Source: Anderseniella sp. Alg231-50 (GTDB lineage Bacteria > Pseudomonadota > Alphaproteobacteria > Rhizobiales > Aestuariivirgaceae). Taken from it: DNA of 64,000 nt. The notes below the pieces were generated by a model, which ran no database searches, had not been told where the DNA came from, and saw only the letters and a program-made list of their open reading frames with translations. The position numbers and the translations under genes were made by a program. The stretch covers positions 248,001-312,000 of the forward strand of contig NZ_LT703003.1 in NCBI RefSeq assembly GCF_900149695.1. The letters run 5' to 3'. Within the stretch, counting starts at the first letter, position 1. Each line of letters begins with the position of its first letter. Shown here in pieces: positions 43,322-52,872 of this stretch.

Positions 43322-44383
43322 ATGTTCACTCATGTAGACAACAAAGACAGCGGTGGAGTTTATTCCGTGGGCGTGGTGGTTCCGTTAAGTGCAGCAGAAG
43401 CTAAGGATGCAAGTCTGTCTCCTCTGCTTGATCTCGTGGCAAATGACATGGAGAAGGTGAACGCACAGATTCTGTCGCATGCGCAGTCCCATGTGGAGTT
43501 AATTCCGGAACTTGCCCAGCACCTGATTGATTCCGGTGGCAAGCGGCTGCGCCCGATGCTGACGATCGCGGCAGCACGCATGTGCGGCTATGACGGAAAT
43601 CATCATGTTGACCTGGCCACCGCGGTCGAGTTCATGCACACCGCCACCCTGCTGCACGACGACGTGGTTGACGAAAGCGATCTCAGGCGCGGACGGCGCA
43701 CCGCGCGATTGATCTGGGGCAACCAGGCAAGCGTGCTGGTAGGCGACTACCTGCTGGGCCAGGCGTTCCGCATCATGGTCACGACAGGGTCGCTGGCAGC
43801 GCTGAAGGTATTGGCTGACGCGGCCGCCGTCATTGCCGAAGGCGAAGTGATGCAGCTGGCCGCGGCGCACAATACATCGACGACGGAAGATGCCTACCTC
43901 AAGGTGATCAACGCGAAGACCGCCGCACTGTTTTCGGCGGCGGCCGAGGTCGGCGCCATCATTGCCGGACGCAATGAGGCAGAACGCGAAGCCCTTGAAT
44001 CCTATGGCCGCAATCTTGGCGTGGCATTCCAGCTGGTTGACGACGCACTGGATTACTCGGGCAAGCAGGCACAGCTTGGGAAAAGTGTCGGTGACGATTT
44101 CCGCGAAGGTAAAATCACCCTGCCGGTGGTTTTGTCATACCGGCGCGGTGATACCGAACAGCGCAAATTCTGGAAGCGCGTAATGGAAGAAGGCGACCAG
44201 CGCGATGGCGACCTGGAACGCGCCATTGCCCTGATGGCGCAGCATGGCGCGCTGGAAGCGACCGCTGAACGTGCCCGCCATTACGGCGCCATTGCGCGGG
44301 ATGCGATGGAGATATTCCCGCAGAGCCGCTACAAGTCCGCCCTGGTGGATGCAATCAGGTTCTCCGTCGCCCGCGCGCACTAG
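43322..44383 (+). CDS. ispB: Polyprenyl diphosphate synthase (octaprenyl type)
   Basis: A 353-residue trans-prenyltransferase making the ubiquinone side chain. The first Asp-rich motif is DDVVD (113-117) in LLHDDVVDESDLRRGR, with GGKRLRPML before it, and the second is LVDDALDYSG. The residues just upstream of the first motif (EFMHTATL) lack bulky blockers at -4/-5, consistent with a long chain; the exact length (C40-C50) cannot be set. A start at GTG 43370 (16 codons later) is also plausible. Confidence 0.92.
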   Translation: MFTHVDNKDSGGVYSVGVVVPLSAAEAKDASLSPLLDLVANDMEKVNAQILSHAQSHVELIPELAQHLIDSGGKRLRPMLTIAAARMCGYDGNHHVDLATAVEFMHTATLLHDDVVDESDLRRGRRTARLIWGNQASVLVGDYLLGQAFRIMVTTGSLAALKVLADAAAVIAEGEVMQLAAAHNTSTTEDAYLKVINAKTAALFSAAAEVGAIIAGRNEAEREALESYGRNLGVAFQLVDDALDYSGKQAQLGKSVGDDFREGKITLPVVLSYRRGDTEQRKFWKRVMEEGDQRDGDLERAIALMAQHGALEATAERARHYGAIARDAMEIFPQSRYKSALVDAIRFSVARAH

Positions 44384-44395
44384 GGACACAGCAAT

Positions 44396-45268
44396 CTAGA
44401 CCAGGGCAGTGTCAACAACCCACCATTCGGGGTGCTGCCGGGCAATATCTGCGGCTGCGGCGGCAGCGCTGCCGGAATCCTCGAACAGGCCGAAGCAGGT
44501 GGCGCCGGAACCGCTCATGCGAGACAGCCGGCACCCGGACAACCGAGCAATGGCGCTCAGCACATCACGAATGACGGGTTCCAGATGACACGCTGCCGGT
44601 TCCAGGTCATTGCGGCATTCTGCAAGCCAGCCCAGTACAGCGCCGGTGTCATGTACGTCCGCAAACCTGTCGCTGATTTCCGAGTTGGCAGCACTGCCCG
44701 GTGACAGGCCCAAATGACGAAAAATGCCTGCCGTCGATACGCCGACCAGCGGGTTTACCAGAACTCCATACAGCGACGGCGCAGGTGTCCAGCTATCGAT
44801 GATCTCTCCTATGCCACGCATGCGGCAAGCCGTTGAGGAAACACAGACCGGCACATCCGCACCCAGCTGCAGTGCAAGTCCCGCCAGTGTCTGCGGTTCA
44901 ACGGACAAGCCGTTGAGACGGATAATCGCGCGCAGCGCAGCTGCTGCATCAGCGGATCCCCCGCCGATCCCCGAAGCAACGGGAAGCGCCTTGTGCAGGT
45001 TTATGGCGCAGGGACGGACGTCATCGGGATAATGGTGCTGCAAAGCGGCAAAGGCCCGGAGCACCAGATTGCCGGAATCCGTTTCCAGCCCTTGCGAAAA
45101 GGGTCCGGAAACCGTCAGGGAGGTTGCATCGGCAAACGATACTTCCAACACGTCGCCGGCGTCGGATGCAAACATCACGGCGCTGTCAAGCAGATGGTAG
45201 CCGTCCGCCCGCTTGCCGGTAACATGCAGGGCAAGATTGATTTTCGCTGCGGCGAACTCGGTGATCAT
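44396..45268 (-). CDS. ispE: 4-diphosphocytidyl-2-C-methyl-D-erythritol kinase
   Basis: A 290-residue GHMP kinase of the MEP isoprenoid pathway. N-terminal AAAKINLALHVTGKRADGYH, the ATP-binding LPVASGIGGGSADAAAALR (about 95-113), GADVPVCV and a C-terminal RMSGSGATCFGLF. It is convergent with the polyprenyl synthase gene (12-bp gap), a sensible metabolic neighbour, and lies 21 bp after the TPR gene stop. Confidence 0.95.
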   Translation of the reverse strand: MITEFAAAKINLALHVTGKRADGYHLLDSAVMFASDAGDVLEVSFADATSLTVSGPFSQGLETDSGNLVLRAFAALQHHYPDDVRPCAINLHKALPVASGIGGGSADAAAALRAIIRLNGLSVEPQTLAGLALQLGADVPVCVSSTACRMRGIGEIIDSWTPAPSLYGVLVNPLVGVSTAGIFRHLGLSPGSAANSEISDRFADVHDTGAVLGWLAECRNDLEPAACHLEPVIRDVLSAIARLSGCRLSRMSGSGATCFGLFEDSGSAAAAAADIARQHPEWWVVDTALV

Positions 45269-45289
45269 CGCAATACCGGAAAGGCCTGG

Positions 45290-47047
45290 TCAGGACTTGT
45301 TGGGCTTTTCTGTGCCGGAAGCCGTCGGTGCCGAAGCTGGCTTCGGGTCCGGCAGTCCTTGCCTGAGCTTCTTGCGGATCTTGACTGCGTTTTCGTCGGT
45401 CGGATTCGAGTCAAGCGCGTACTGCCACTGGAACTTGGCTTCCAGCTTACGGCCAACCCGCCACAGCGCATCACCCAGATGATCATTGATCACGGCATCT
45501 TCGGGACGCAAGCCAGCTGCCCGTTCAAGCAGCTTGGCAGCCTCTTCATACCGCCCCAGCTGGTAGTGTCCCCAACCGAGGCTATCAACGATGTAGCCGT
45601 CATTGGGACGCAGTGAAACGGCCTTTTCAACCATTTCAAACGCCTCGGTCAGATTGATGCGCTTTTCAATCAGCGAGTATCCGAGATAATTCAGCACAGA
45701 TGCCTGTTCAGGCTGAAAACGCAGTGCCTTGCGGAAATCCGGCTCGGCGCTTTCCCAACGCCCGGCCCGCTCGTAGGCAATGCCGCGGAAATAATAAACC
45801 GACCAGTTTTTCGCGCCCGGCTCGTCAACCCGCGCAAGCGCCTGGGTGTATGAATCGGCAGCATCGAGCCATTTCTCATTCAGGCGGTACAGGTTACCAA
45901 GCGACAGCAGAGCATTGTAGTTCTCAGGTTCGCGGGCAATCAGGGACTTCAGCACCTTCACCGCATCATCGAACCGGTTCAGCTGGTTGAGATTGGTGGC
46001 TGTCTGAATATCCGCGCTGGAGCGCAACGGGGAGTCTGCTTCAATCCTGTCATAGGCCGCGATGGCCTGCTCGTGCAGTTTCATCTGGGTGTAAACCTCA
46101 CCCAGCAGTGTCTGGCCCTCGGAAAACTCCGGATGGCTGGACAGCGCCAGCCGGGCATAAACCAGTGCAATATCGATGGAGCGCTCGTCGGTCAGCGCCC
46201 CGGCAATGGAGTACAGCGCTTCGGCTGAACCACCGGCTGCGGTGTCAATAAAGGGTTCGGCCTGTTTTCCAGCCTTCAGGGCATCCAGCGCACTGCGCAC
46301 CAGTGGATTGTTCTGGGTCGAATTCAGGAACAGTTCGTATATCTGAACCGCCTGGTCGCCTCGGCCGGTGCGTTCAAGGAAATTGCCATAGGCCTGGACG
46401 ACCCGCAGCGAGGTGCCGGCCTTTTCATAGGCTGACTTGTAGAACACTTCCGCCCGGTTGCGGTTTTTGACCATGTCGGCAATCAGGCCGGCGTGGAACA
46501 GCCGAAAGTTTTCGAACGCCTGATTGCGCTTCAGCTTGTCAAGCTCAGCCAGGGCTTCTCTGAGATTGTTTTCCGAGGCATAGGACCAACCGGTCAGCAG
46601 CGCAGCGGACAACTCTCCAATAGGCGTGTAGGCCGATTTCTGGAAATACTGGCGAGCAAGCGCAGCCTTGCCGTCACGCATCGACTTGAGGCCCAGAACC
46701 AGCAGTGACAATCTGTGCTGATCGTTGAACTTGAGAACCCGCTCAGCAAACTTTTCAGCGGACGTGATATTGCCTGACGACACTTCCAGCGTGAAAGCGC
46801 GCTCAATCAAAAGCGGGTTGTTGGGATCGTTTTCCAGGGCACGGGCAATGTACCGCGCGGCAATCCCGGTATCGCGCTGACGACTGGCGAACCGCCCGGC
46901 AAGATAGCTGCCCGATGGAGATGCCTTGTCAATCCGCAAGGCGGCGTACGGGTCGGCATTTTGTGACTGCGCGGCATGACCAGGAATAACTGCCATCGAA
47001 CTCGCCAACACAAATGCTGCACCCAGGGTCCTGATGGTCAATGTCAT
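45290..47047 (-). CDS. Exported tetratricopeptide-repeat protein
   Basis: A 585-residue protein with a Sec signal (residues 1-26, ending GHAA) and about ten TPR-like helical repeats; the last ones are the clearest (LGYSLIEKRINLTEAFEMVE, DSLGWGHYQLGRYEEAAKLL, DHLGDALWRVGRKLEAKFQW). The C-terminal tail is Pro/Ser/Lys-rich. No lipobox cysteine is seen, so it is probably periplasmic. Role unknown; such proteins are scaffold-like. It is followed by ispE on the same strand. The start was set at MTLTIRTLG, where the signal peptide begins. Confidence 0.87.
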   Translation of the reverse strand: MTLTIRTLGAAFVLASSMAVIPGHAAQSQNADPYAALRIDKASPSGSYLAGRFASRQRDTGIAARYIARALENDPNNPLLIERAFTLEVSSGNITSAEKFAERVLKFNDQHRLSLLVLGLKSMRDGKAALARQYFQKSAYTPIGELSAALLTGWSYASENNLREALAELDKLKRNQAFENFRLFHAGLIADMVKNRNRAEVFYKSAYEKAGTSLRVVQAYGNFLERTGRGDQAVQIYELFLNSTQNNPLVRSALDALKAGKQAEPFIDTAAGGSAEALYSIAGALTDERSIDIALVYARLALSSHPEFSEGQTLLGEVYTQMKLHEQAIAAYDRIEADSPLRSSADIQTATNLNQLNRFDDAVKVLKSLIAREPENYNALLSLGNLYRLNEKWLDAADSYTQALARVDEPGAKNWSVYYFRGIAYERAGRWESAEPDFRKALRFQPEQASVLNYLGYSLIEKRINLTEAFEMVEKAVSLRPNDGYIVDSLGWGHYQLGRYEEAAKLLERAAGLRPEDAVINDHLGDALWRVGRKLEAKFQWQYALDSNPTDENAVKIRKKLRQGLPDPKPASAPTASGTEKPNKS

Positions 47048-47322
47048 GTTTGCCTTGTCCGATCTTCGGAAAAATTGTTTGCGCTGCAGAAGCTGCCCCT
47101 GAAAGACCGCCAAACTATAACGCATCACTGATACAGTGCAATGTGATGGTTTTTGGACCGAACCGCAAGCTACACACGGTCACAGATGTGCTATTGCAAC
47201 CGGTAACCGCCGCGAGTGCCGGCACGAATGAAAGTTCACGCGATCGCGTACCGGCCGGCGCAGTTGCAAAATCTGCAGCCAGCGCCTTGAAAGCGCAATC
47301 TGCCACCCGCATCATGCCCGGC

Positions 47323-48618
47323 ATGAAAAACCAACTGATTCGAATTCACAAACGTTATCGCATCACCGGAGCTGCCCTTGTGTGCGCTGTGTCGGTTCTG
47401 TCGGGCTCTGTGGACGGCAATGCGCTGGAAGTGTCGGCAAGTTACCGGAAAAATGCGGAAAAAGCCTTTGACGGATTTCTGCAAAGCCTGTGGCCAGAGG
47501 CTCGGCAACGCGGCGTTTCACGCAAGGTTTTCGATGCGTCGGTAAGACGGATGTCCCTGCAGTGGAAAATCCCGGACCTGGCGCCACCGAAGATTGCTGG
47601 CGAACAACCGGCCGCTTCGCGCAAACGCCAGGCAGAGTTTGGTTCGCCCGGCAGGTATTTCAGAGACAAGTCCCTCAACCAGCTGGCTCAAATCGGGCGC
47701 AGGAACATCCGCAAATACGCATCGACCTTTGCCCGGATTGAAAAGACCAGCGGGGTTCCCAAAGAGGTCGTCGCCGCCATCTGGGGCCGGGAAACTGCCT
47801 TTTCCGGCGCAAAAATCCCGCACAGCGCAATGTCGGTGCTGGCGACGCAAGCCTTTCTCGGGCGCAGGCCGGATTTCTTCCGACCGGAACTTCTGGCCAT
47901 CATGGAGATTGCCCAGCGCGGCGTCGTGCCGGTGTCGCAGTTGAAAAGTTCATGGGCAGGCGCGATGGGCCATACCCAGATGCTGCCTGGGCTGTACCTG
48001 AAATATGCCACTGACGGCGATGGTGACGGCAAATCGGATATCTGGAATTCAATTCCGGACGCGCTGGCCACCACGGCAACATTTTTGAAAGCAAGCGGCT
48101 GGAAGCCGGGCCTGAGCTGGGCGTACGAGGTCGAACAGTCGAGAGTGCTGGACTGCACGCTGGAAGGACCTGATGAGGGCAGGCCGGCGGCAGACTGGAT
48201 TGCCGCGGGAGCCAAAAGGGTAGCCGGCCGCAAATGGCCTTCCCGGCTCAACAGTGTCAAAAGCTATGTCATCATGCCCGCAGGCCGGTTCGGCCCCGCG
48301 TTCATTGCCACTGACAATTACTACGCGATCAAGAACTACAATGAATCCGATCTCTATGTGCTGTATGTCGGCAACCTGGCGGACCGGATTTCAGGCGGCG
48401 GAGCCTTCAAGACCGGATGGCGCAAGGTCGATACGTTCACCCGCCCGGCCATGAAGAAGGTTCAGTCCAGGATGGTGGCACTGGGCTACAATGTCGGTGA
48501 CAGCATTGACGGACTGATCGGTTTCCGCACCCGCACGGCCACCGGCATGCACCAGAAAAAACTGGGCATGGCAGTGGATTGCTGGCCAAACAGGCCGTTT
48601 ATTGGGCGGTTGAAGTAA
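47323..48618 (+). CDS. Lytic murein transglycosylase (MltB family)
   Basis: A 431-residue exported peptidoglycan-cleaving enzyme. Signal-like residues 10-32 (YRITGAALVCAVSVLSGSV) precede the MltB domain: FDGFLQSLWPEARQRGVSRK, AAIWGRETAFSG with the catalytic Glu, and WAGAMGHTQMLPGLYLKYA. The protein ends in a peptidoglycan-binding domain (VQSRMVALGYNVGDSIDGLI, IGFRTRTA). I start it at MKNQLIRIHK; the frame extends much further upstream with no sense. The 3' end overlaps the convergent gene by 20 bp. Confidence 0.9.
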   Translation: MKNQLIRIHKRYRITGAALVCAVSVLSGSVDGNALEVSASYRKNAEKAFDGFLQSLWPEARQRGVSRKVFDASVRRMSLQWKIPDLAPPKIAGEQPAASRKRQAEFGSPGRYFRDKSLNQLAQIGRRNIRKYASTFARIEKTSGVPKEVVAAIWGRETAFSGAKIPHSAMSVLATQAFLGRRPDFFRPELLAIMEIAQRGVVPVSQLKSSWAGAMGHTQMLPGLYLKYATDGDGDGKSDIWNSIPDALATTATFLKASGWKPGLSWAYEVEQSRVLDCTLEGPDEGRPAADWIAAGAKRVAGRKWPSRLNSVKSYVIMPAGRFGPAFIATDNYYAIKNYNESDLYVLYVGNLADRISGGGAFKTGWRKVDTFTRPAMKKVQSRMVALGYNVGDSIDGLIGFRTRTATGMHQKKLGMAVDCWPNRPFIGRLK

Positions 48619-49714
48619 CCTTCTGCTTGATGACCGAAACACCCGTCGCGCGAATTGCGGTGACCCGTTTCTCAATCGCGGGACGGTAATTGTCGGAAAT
48701 TGCCGCGCGCATGCGTTCAGCCTGTGCGGACGGGCTGTGCGGGTAGACGGCAAACAGGCGTTTGAAAAAGGCCCTTGTGTTGCCGCTGCATTCCAGCAGC
48801 ACATTGTCCACAACCGCATCAACAGGCTGGTTCGACTGCGGCGCGGTACGGTCGGCGGCATCGCGGTAACAGGAAAACATTTCTTCCTTGGCGAGTTCCA
48901 GTTCGGCTTCCACGCTGATCGGGTCGGGCTGCGCCTGGACCGAGGGCACCAGAGAGGCGGTTGTCGGCTCGGCGGCCTGGGTGGCAGGTGCCACTGCAGG
49001 CACAGCCGGCGTGGCCGCGGCGGCAGCCAGCTTCTGTTCTTCCCGCACCTTCAGGACAGCTTTGCGTACGGCCGGCACGAAGGTCGATCCGGTCAGCTCC
49101 TTGGCGATCTTGCGTGATTTTCTGGTCCCGAACCTTGAGGCGAGGACTTTCGACATGGAGGAAAACGACTTGTCGCATTCCCGCTTGATGGACCGTGCCA
49201 CAACGGACCGCAGGTTCAGCTTGGGAATTTTCTGGGCGCGGCTGCGGGCATAGGCCGAAATACAGTCGCGGAACGCAAACACCTTCGGGTTTCCGCTGTC
49301 ACGCCACCACTTGGCTTCGCTCACACGTGACTTTTTCTTCCGGCGCTTGCGGGACGAGGTCCGTTTCTTGCGCTTGACAGGCTTAAGTGCCGGCTGGGCG
49401 GCCTGCAATTGCCGCGGTCCCGGTCGCGTCGCGGGTTGTTGCACCTGCTGCTGGGCCTGAGCCGGTTGCGCACCACCCGGTGCAGTCGGCTGGGCGATAT
49501 TGATGGTGCGCCCACCTACCGAGTTAATCGTCTGCCTGGCCGGAATCTCGTTGATCCCGGTTGGCTTGGTACCGGTGAAAACCTGTATACCACGCGGTTT
49601 CACCGTATTGATCCGCTCGTCACTGGAGCGTTCAATGCTTTCTGCCCATGCGCCTGTCGTGCCTGCAAGACAGGCAATTGTCATAATCGCAATGGCTGAG
49701 ATTTTGTAATTCAT
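48599..49714 (-). CDS. Exported hypothetical protein with basic low-complexity region
   Basis: A 371-residue protein not recognised as a known family. A signal peptide (residues 1-24, ending GAWA) is followed by a Gln/Pro/Ala-rich linker (about 75-110), a strongly basic block (KRKKRTSSRKRRKKKSR, about 113-130), then a region with spaced cysteines (FAFRDCISAYARSRAQ; KRECDKSFSS; MFSCYRDAADR; LLECSGNTR) and an Ala/Pro/Thr-rich linker. The cysteines could form disulfides in the periplasm. GGGAGCC precedes the ATG. It is convergent with the MltB gene. Confidence 0.75.
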   Translation of the reverse strand: MNYKISAIAIMTIACLAGTTGAWAESIERSSDERINTVKPRGIQVFTGTKPTGINEIPARQTINSVGGRTINIAQPTAPGGAQPAQAQQQVQQPATRPGPRQLQAAQPALKPVKRKKRTSSRKRRKKKSRVSEAKWWRDSGNPKVFAFRDCISAYARSRAQKIPKLNLRSVVARSIKRECDKSFSSMSKVLASRFGTRKSRKIAKELTGSTFVPAVRKAVLKVREEQKLAAAAATPAVPAVAPATQAAEPTTASLVPSVQAQPDPISVEAELELAKEEMFSCYRDAADRTAPQSNQPVDAVVDNVLLECSGNTRAFFKRLFAVYPHSPSAQAERMRAAISDNYRPAIEKRVTAIRATGVSVIKQKVTSTAQ

Positions 49715-50034
49715 ATAAAGGGCTCCCTTTTGGCTCCCCGACATCCGTTCAGCATGACTAACAAACAGGCAACAAAATGACGCCAATTTGACCAACTCAA
49801 TCAATTCTTTAGCTGCTTCGAAACAGCACAGAAAATGCCTTTGCAAACATCATGCCGAAAACATTAATCCATGGCTGGACAAGCGTCCTTGACGGCGATC
49901 AATCCCGGCGGAACACATTACCTTTCGGCAGGTGCGGCAAAAAACCGTAAACCTGTTTTATTCCAGAGTGTTAGAGAAGTTTCAGGTGTTCGTATACACT
50001 GAGTTTCCAGTGTCGACCCGACGCCTGAGTCTGG
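49715..50034. other. Intergenic, 320 bp
   Basis: The region between the exported hypothetical gene and the end of the ETF-QO gene, both on the minus strand. It must hold the promoter of the hypothetical gene near 49730-49830 (A+T-rich). I found no good hairpin with a T-run for ETF-QO and no RNA gene. Confidence 0.4.
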
Positions 50035-51708
50035 CTACATGTTGGGGTAATTCGGTCCTTCACCACCTTGCGGCACTGTCCAGTTGATATTCTGTGCCGG
50101 GTCCTTGATGTCGCAGGTCTTGCAGTGCACGCAGTTCTGGAAATTGATCTGGAACTTGTCGCTGCCGCCTTCATCCTTGACGATTTCGTACACGCCTGCA
50201 GGACAGTAGCGCTGCGCCGGTTCTGCATAATCGGGCAGGTTGCGGCTCACCGGTATCGATGCATCCTTAAGGTGCAGGTGTGCCGCCTGGTTCTCATCAT
50301 GATTGGTCGCCGAGTAGGCCACATTGGTCAACCTGTCGAATGACAGCACACCGTCGGGCCTGGGATACTCGATCTCAGGGTAATCGGCCGCCTTGCCGGT
50401 TGAATCCGCATCGTTCTTTTCATGTTTCATGGTGCCCAGGAACGAGAACCCGAACAGCTGATTGGTCCACATGTCCAACCCGCCAACGGCAAGCCCGCCG
50501 AGCAGGCCGAGTTTCGACCACAGCGGCTTGACATTGCGCACTTTCTTGAGGTCTTCGGCAATGGGAGACTTGTCCCAGGCCGCCTGGTACCCGGTCAGTT
50601 CGTCGCCTTCGCGGCCGGCCGCGATGGCAGCGGCAGCCGCATCGGCAGCCAGCATGCCGGACAGCATGGCGTTATGGGAGCCCTTGATGCGGGGCACATT
50701 CACCATCCCGGCAGAACATCCGATGAGGCAACCGCCCGGAAACGCCAATTTCGGCACCGACTGGTAACCGCCTTCGGTAATGGCGCGCGCGCCATAGGCA
50801 ACACGGCGGCCACCTGCCAGCACATCGGCAATCATCGGGTGATGCTTGAAGCGCTGAAACTCCATGTAAGGGAACAGGTGCGGGTTCTTGTAGTTGAGAT
50901 GCACCACGAAACCGATCGAAACCAGATTGTCTTCCAGGTGGTACATGAACGAACCACCACCGGTCTTGGTGTCAAGCGGCCAGCCCATTGTGTGGGTGAC
51001 CTGGCCGGGCTTGTGGTTTTCCGGCTTGATTTCCCACAGTTCTTTCATGCCAAGGCCGAATTTCTGCGGGCTCTTGCCTTCCGACAGGTTGAACTTGTCG
51101 ATCAGCACCTTGGCCAGCGATCCACGCACACCCTCACCGATCATGACATATTTGCCATGCAGTTCCATGCCGGGTTCGTAGTCCGGGCCGGGCTTGCCGT
51201 CCTTGCCGAGGCCGAAGACACCGGCAACGACACCCTTGACCGAGCCGTCGTCGCGGTAAACCAGATCGGAACAGGCAAAGCCCGGGTAGATCTCGACACC
51301 AAGGCCTTCTGCCTGTTCGGCAAGCCAGCGGCACACATTGCCCAGCGACACGGCATAATTGCCATGATTGTTCATCAGCGGCGGCATCATGAAGTTCGGC
51401 AGGCGCAGGGCCCCTGAATGGCCAAGCATGTAGAAGCGGTCTTCCTTGACCTCTGTCTTCAGCGGAGCGCCCTTTTCCTTCCAGTCAGGGATCAGTTCAT
51501 TCAGGGCAACCGGATCGATCACCGCCCCGGACAGGATGTGTGCGCCGACCTCGGAGCCTTTTTCCAGCACGCAGACCGAAATCTCTGTTCCGGCCTTTTC
51601 CGCCAACTGCTTGAGGCGAATGGCGGCCGACAGACCTGCAGGGCCCGCGCCGACAATCACGACATCAAACTCCATGGATTCGCGTTCCACTGCTGCTGCC
51701 TCATTCAT
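50035..51708 (-). CDS. Electron transfer flavoprotein-ubiquinone oxidoreductase
   Basis: A 557-residue inner-membrane-associated enzyme passing electrons from reduced ETF to ubiquinone. The FAD motif DVVIVGAGPAGLSAAIRLKQ is near residue 16. ETF-QO features include AHILSGAVIDP, GGSFMYHLEDNLVSIGFVVH and GGCLIGCSAGMVNVPRIKG. The C-terminal 4Fe-4S ferredoxin-like site has cysteines in RYCPAGVYE and QNCVHCKTCDIKDPAQNINW. It serves acyl-CoA dehydrogenases such as the one at 1302-3059. ATG at MNEAAAVERES. Confidence 0.95.
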   Translation of the reverse strand: MNEAAAVERESMEFDVVIVGAGPAGLSAAIRLKQLAEKAGTEISVCVLEKGSEVGAHILSGAVIDPVALNELIPDWKEKGAPLKTEVKEDRFYMLGHSGALRLPNFMMPPLMNNHGNYAVSLGNVCRWLAEQAEGLGVEIYPGFACSDLVYRDDGSVKGVVAGVFGLGKDGKPGPDYEPGMELHGKYVMIGEGVRGSLAKVLIDKFNLSEGKSPQKFGLGMKELWEIKPENHKPGQVTHTMGWPLDTKTGGGSFMYHLEDNLVSIGFVVHLNYKNPHLFPYMEFQRFKHHPMIADVLAGGRRVAYGARAITEGGYQSVPKLAFPGGCLIGCSAGMVNVPRIKGSHNAMLSGMLAADAAAAAIAAGREGDELTGYQAAWDKSPIAEDLKKVRNVKPLWSKLGLLGGLAVGGLDMWTNQLFGFSFLGTMKHEKNDADSTGKAADYPEIEYPRPDGVLSFDRLTNVAYSATNHDENQAAHLHLKDASIPVSRNLPDYAEPAQRYCPAGVYEIVKDEGGSDKFQINFQNCVHCKTCDIKDPAQNINWTVPQGGEGPNYPNM

Positions 51709-51741
51709 GTGCCTGATAACTCCCGAATTCAAAGGCCACTA

Positions 51742-51789
51742 GATCAGTATGGTTTTTGATTGCTTCAATCAAAAACCATAAAACTGATC
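51742..51789. repeat. Large palindrome upstream of ETF-QO and UDG genes
   Basis: GATCAGT-ATGGTTTTTGATTG-CTT-CAATCAAAAACCAT-AAA-ACTGATC: a 14-bp perfect inner stem plus a 7-bp outer stem separated by a 3-nt bulge, preceded by CTA. It can fold as RNA from either strand or as a cruciform. It lies in a divergent promoter region, not at a gene end. Confidence 0.75.
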
Positions 51790-51801
51790 GTTTCTAAAGT
51801 G

Positions 51802-51844
51802 CTAGAGCAACTTTATGGGTTCAGTTGAACCCATGTCGCTCTAG
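51802..51844. repeat. Second palindrome, CTAGAGC-bounded
   Basis: CTAGAGC (51802-51808) and GCTCTAG (51838-51844) enclose the perfect stem ATGGGTTCA-GT-TGAACCCAT (51815-51834). It is 12 bp from the previous palindrome. The CTAGAGC ends are also the ends of the 57276-57542 element and resemble the CTAGAGC palindromes common in Rhizobiales intergenic regions. Confidence 0.7.
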
Positions 51845-51910
51845 TCCGTTTCCGGTGTTATAGTGAACTTGTTGAAAGACGCAATCTGTTCCTGAAAGGA
51901 CATTTGCAAC

Positions 51911-52807
51911 GTGGTTGAGGACGCTGAAAGCACACAAATACCATCTGCACGTGCCGCAGCCGCGGCCGCCCTGCAATGGTATGCCCATATGGGCGTCGAC
52001 GAGGCGATCGGTGATGTTTGCGTGGACGGGTTTGCCCGGTCTGCCGAACTGGCGGCGCGCAGAGCGTCTGCCCCTGCCCGGACAGAGGTTGATTCCGGTG
52101 GCGGAACGCGCGCGCCGCTCAACAGGCCCGCTGCTCCTGCCAGCCAGGCACCGCGGCCGGTTCCGCGGCAACCGGCAGCCGCGCCATCCATGGCGATGGA
52201 CGAAGTCGAGCAACTTGCCCAGTCCTGCAACAGCCTCGACGAACTGGCCCGCACACTGGATGAGTTTGACGCCTGCCCGTTGAAACGCACGGCGACGCAG
52301 CTTTGCTTTGCCGACGGTTTGCCGGGTGCACATGTGATGATCATAGGCGAGGCACCGGGACGCGACGAGGACGAACAGGGCCGCCCGTTCGTCGGCAAGT
52401 CTGGACAGTTGCTGGACAAGATGCTGGCCTGCATAGATCTCGACCGGACCAGCGATGATCCGGCAAAATCGGCGTTTGTCAGCAATATCGTGTTCTGGAG
52501 GCCGCCGGGAAACCGTAAACCGTCGACATCGGAAGTGACCATGTGCCTGCCGTTCGTCAGGCGCGCAATCGAGCTGGCGAAACCGCGCATCGTCATTGCC
52601 GCAGGTGCCACTCCGGCCCAGGCCCTGCTGGAAGCACCGACCGGCATTACCCGCATGAGGGGAACCTGGAAAACCATTGCCACCGGCAATGGCGAGGTAG
52701 ATGTCATGCCGACGCTGCATCCGTCTTATCTGCTGCGGTCTCCGGAAGCCAAAAGGTTTGCATGGCGCGACCTGCTTGCGGTAAAGGCAAAGCTGCTGGC
52801 CATGTAG
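51911..52807 (+). CDS. Uracil-DNA glycosylase (family 4/5-like)
   Basis: A 298-residue base-excision-repair enzyme. The glycosylase domain starts at about residue 100: CPLKRTATQLCFADG, then motif 1 GEAPGRDEDEQGRPFVGKSG at about 146-165 and motif 2 HPSYLLRSPEAK near the end. The preceding 95 residues are an Ala/Pro-rich linker usual in alphaproteobacterial members. The start is GTG with AAAGGA upstream. Its promoter region is shared with ETF-QO and holds two palindromes. Confidence 0.9.
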   Translation: MVEDAESTQIPSARAAAAAALQWYAHMGVDEAIGDVCVDGFARSAELAARRASAPARTEVDSGGGTRAPLNRPAAPASQAPRPVPRQPAAAPSMAMDEVEQLAQSCNSLDELARTLDEFDACPLKRTATQLCFADGLPGAHVMIIGEAPGRDEDEQGRPFVGKSGQLLDKMLACIDLDRTSDDPAKSAFVSNIVFWRPPGNRKPSTSEVTMCLPFVRRAIELAKPRIVIAAGATPAQALLEAPTGITRMRGTWKTIATGNGEVDVMPTLHPSYLLRSPEAKRFAWRDLLAVKAKLLAM

Positions 52808-52872
52808 AATTTGTAACTTTGAACATCAGAATAATGTGTGAAACTAGCATCTTAAGGATGCAGGAGATTTCG

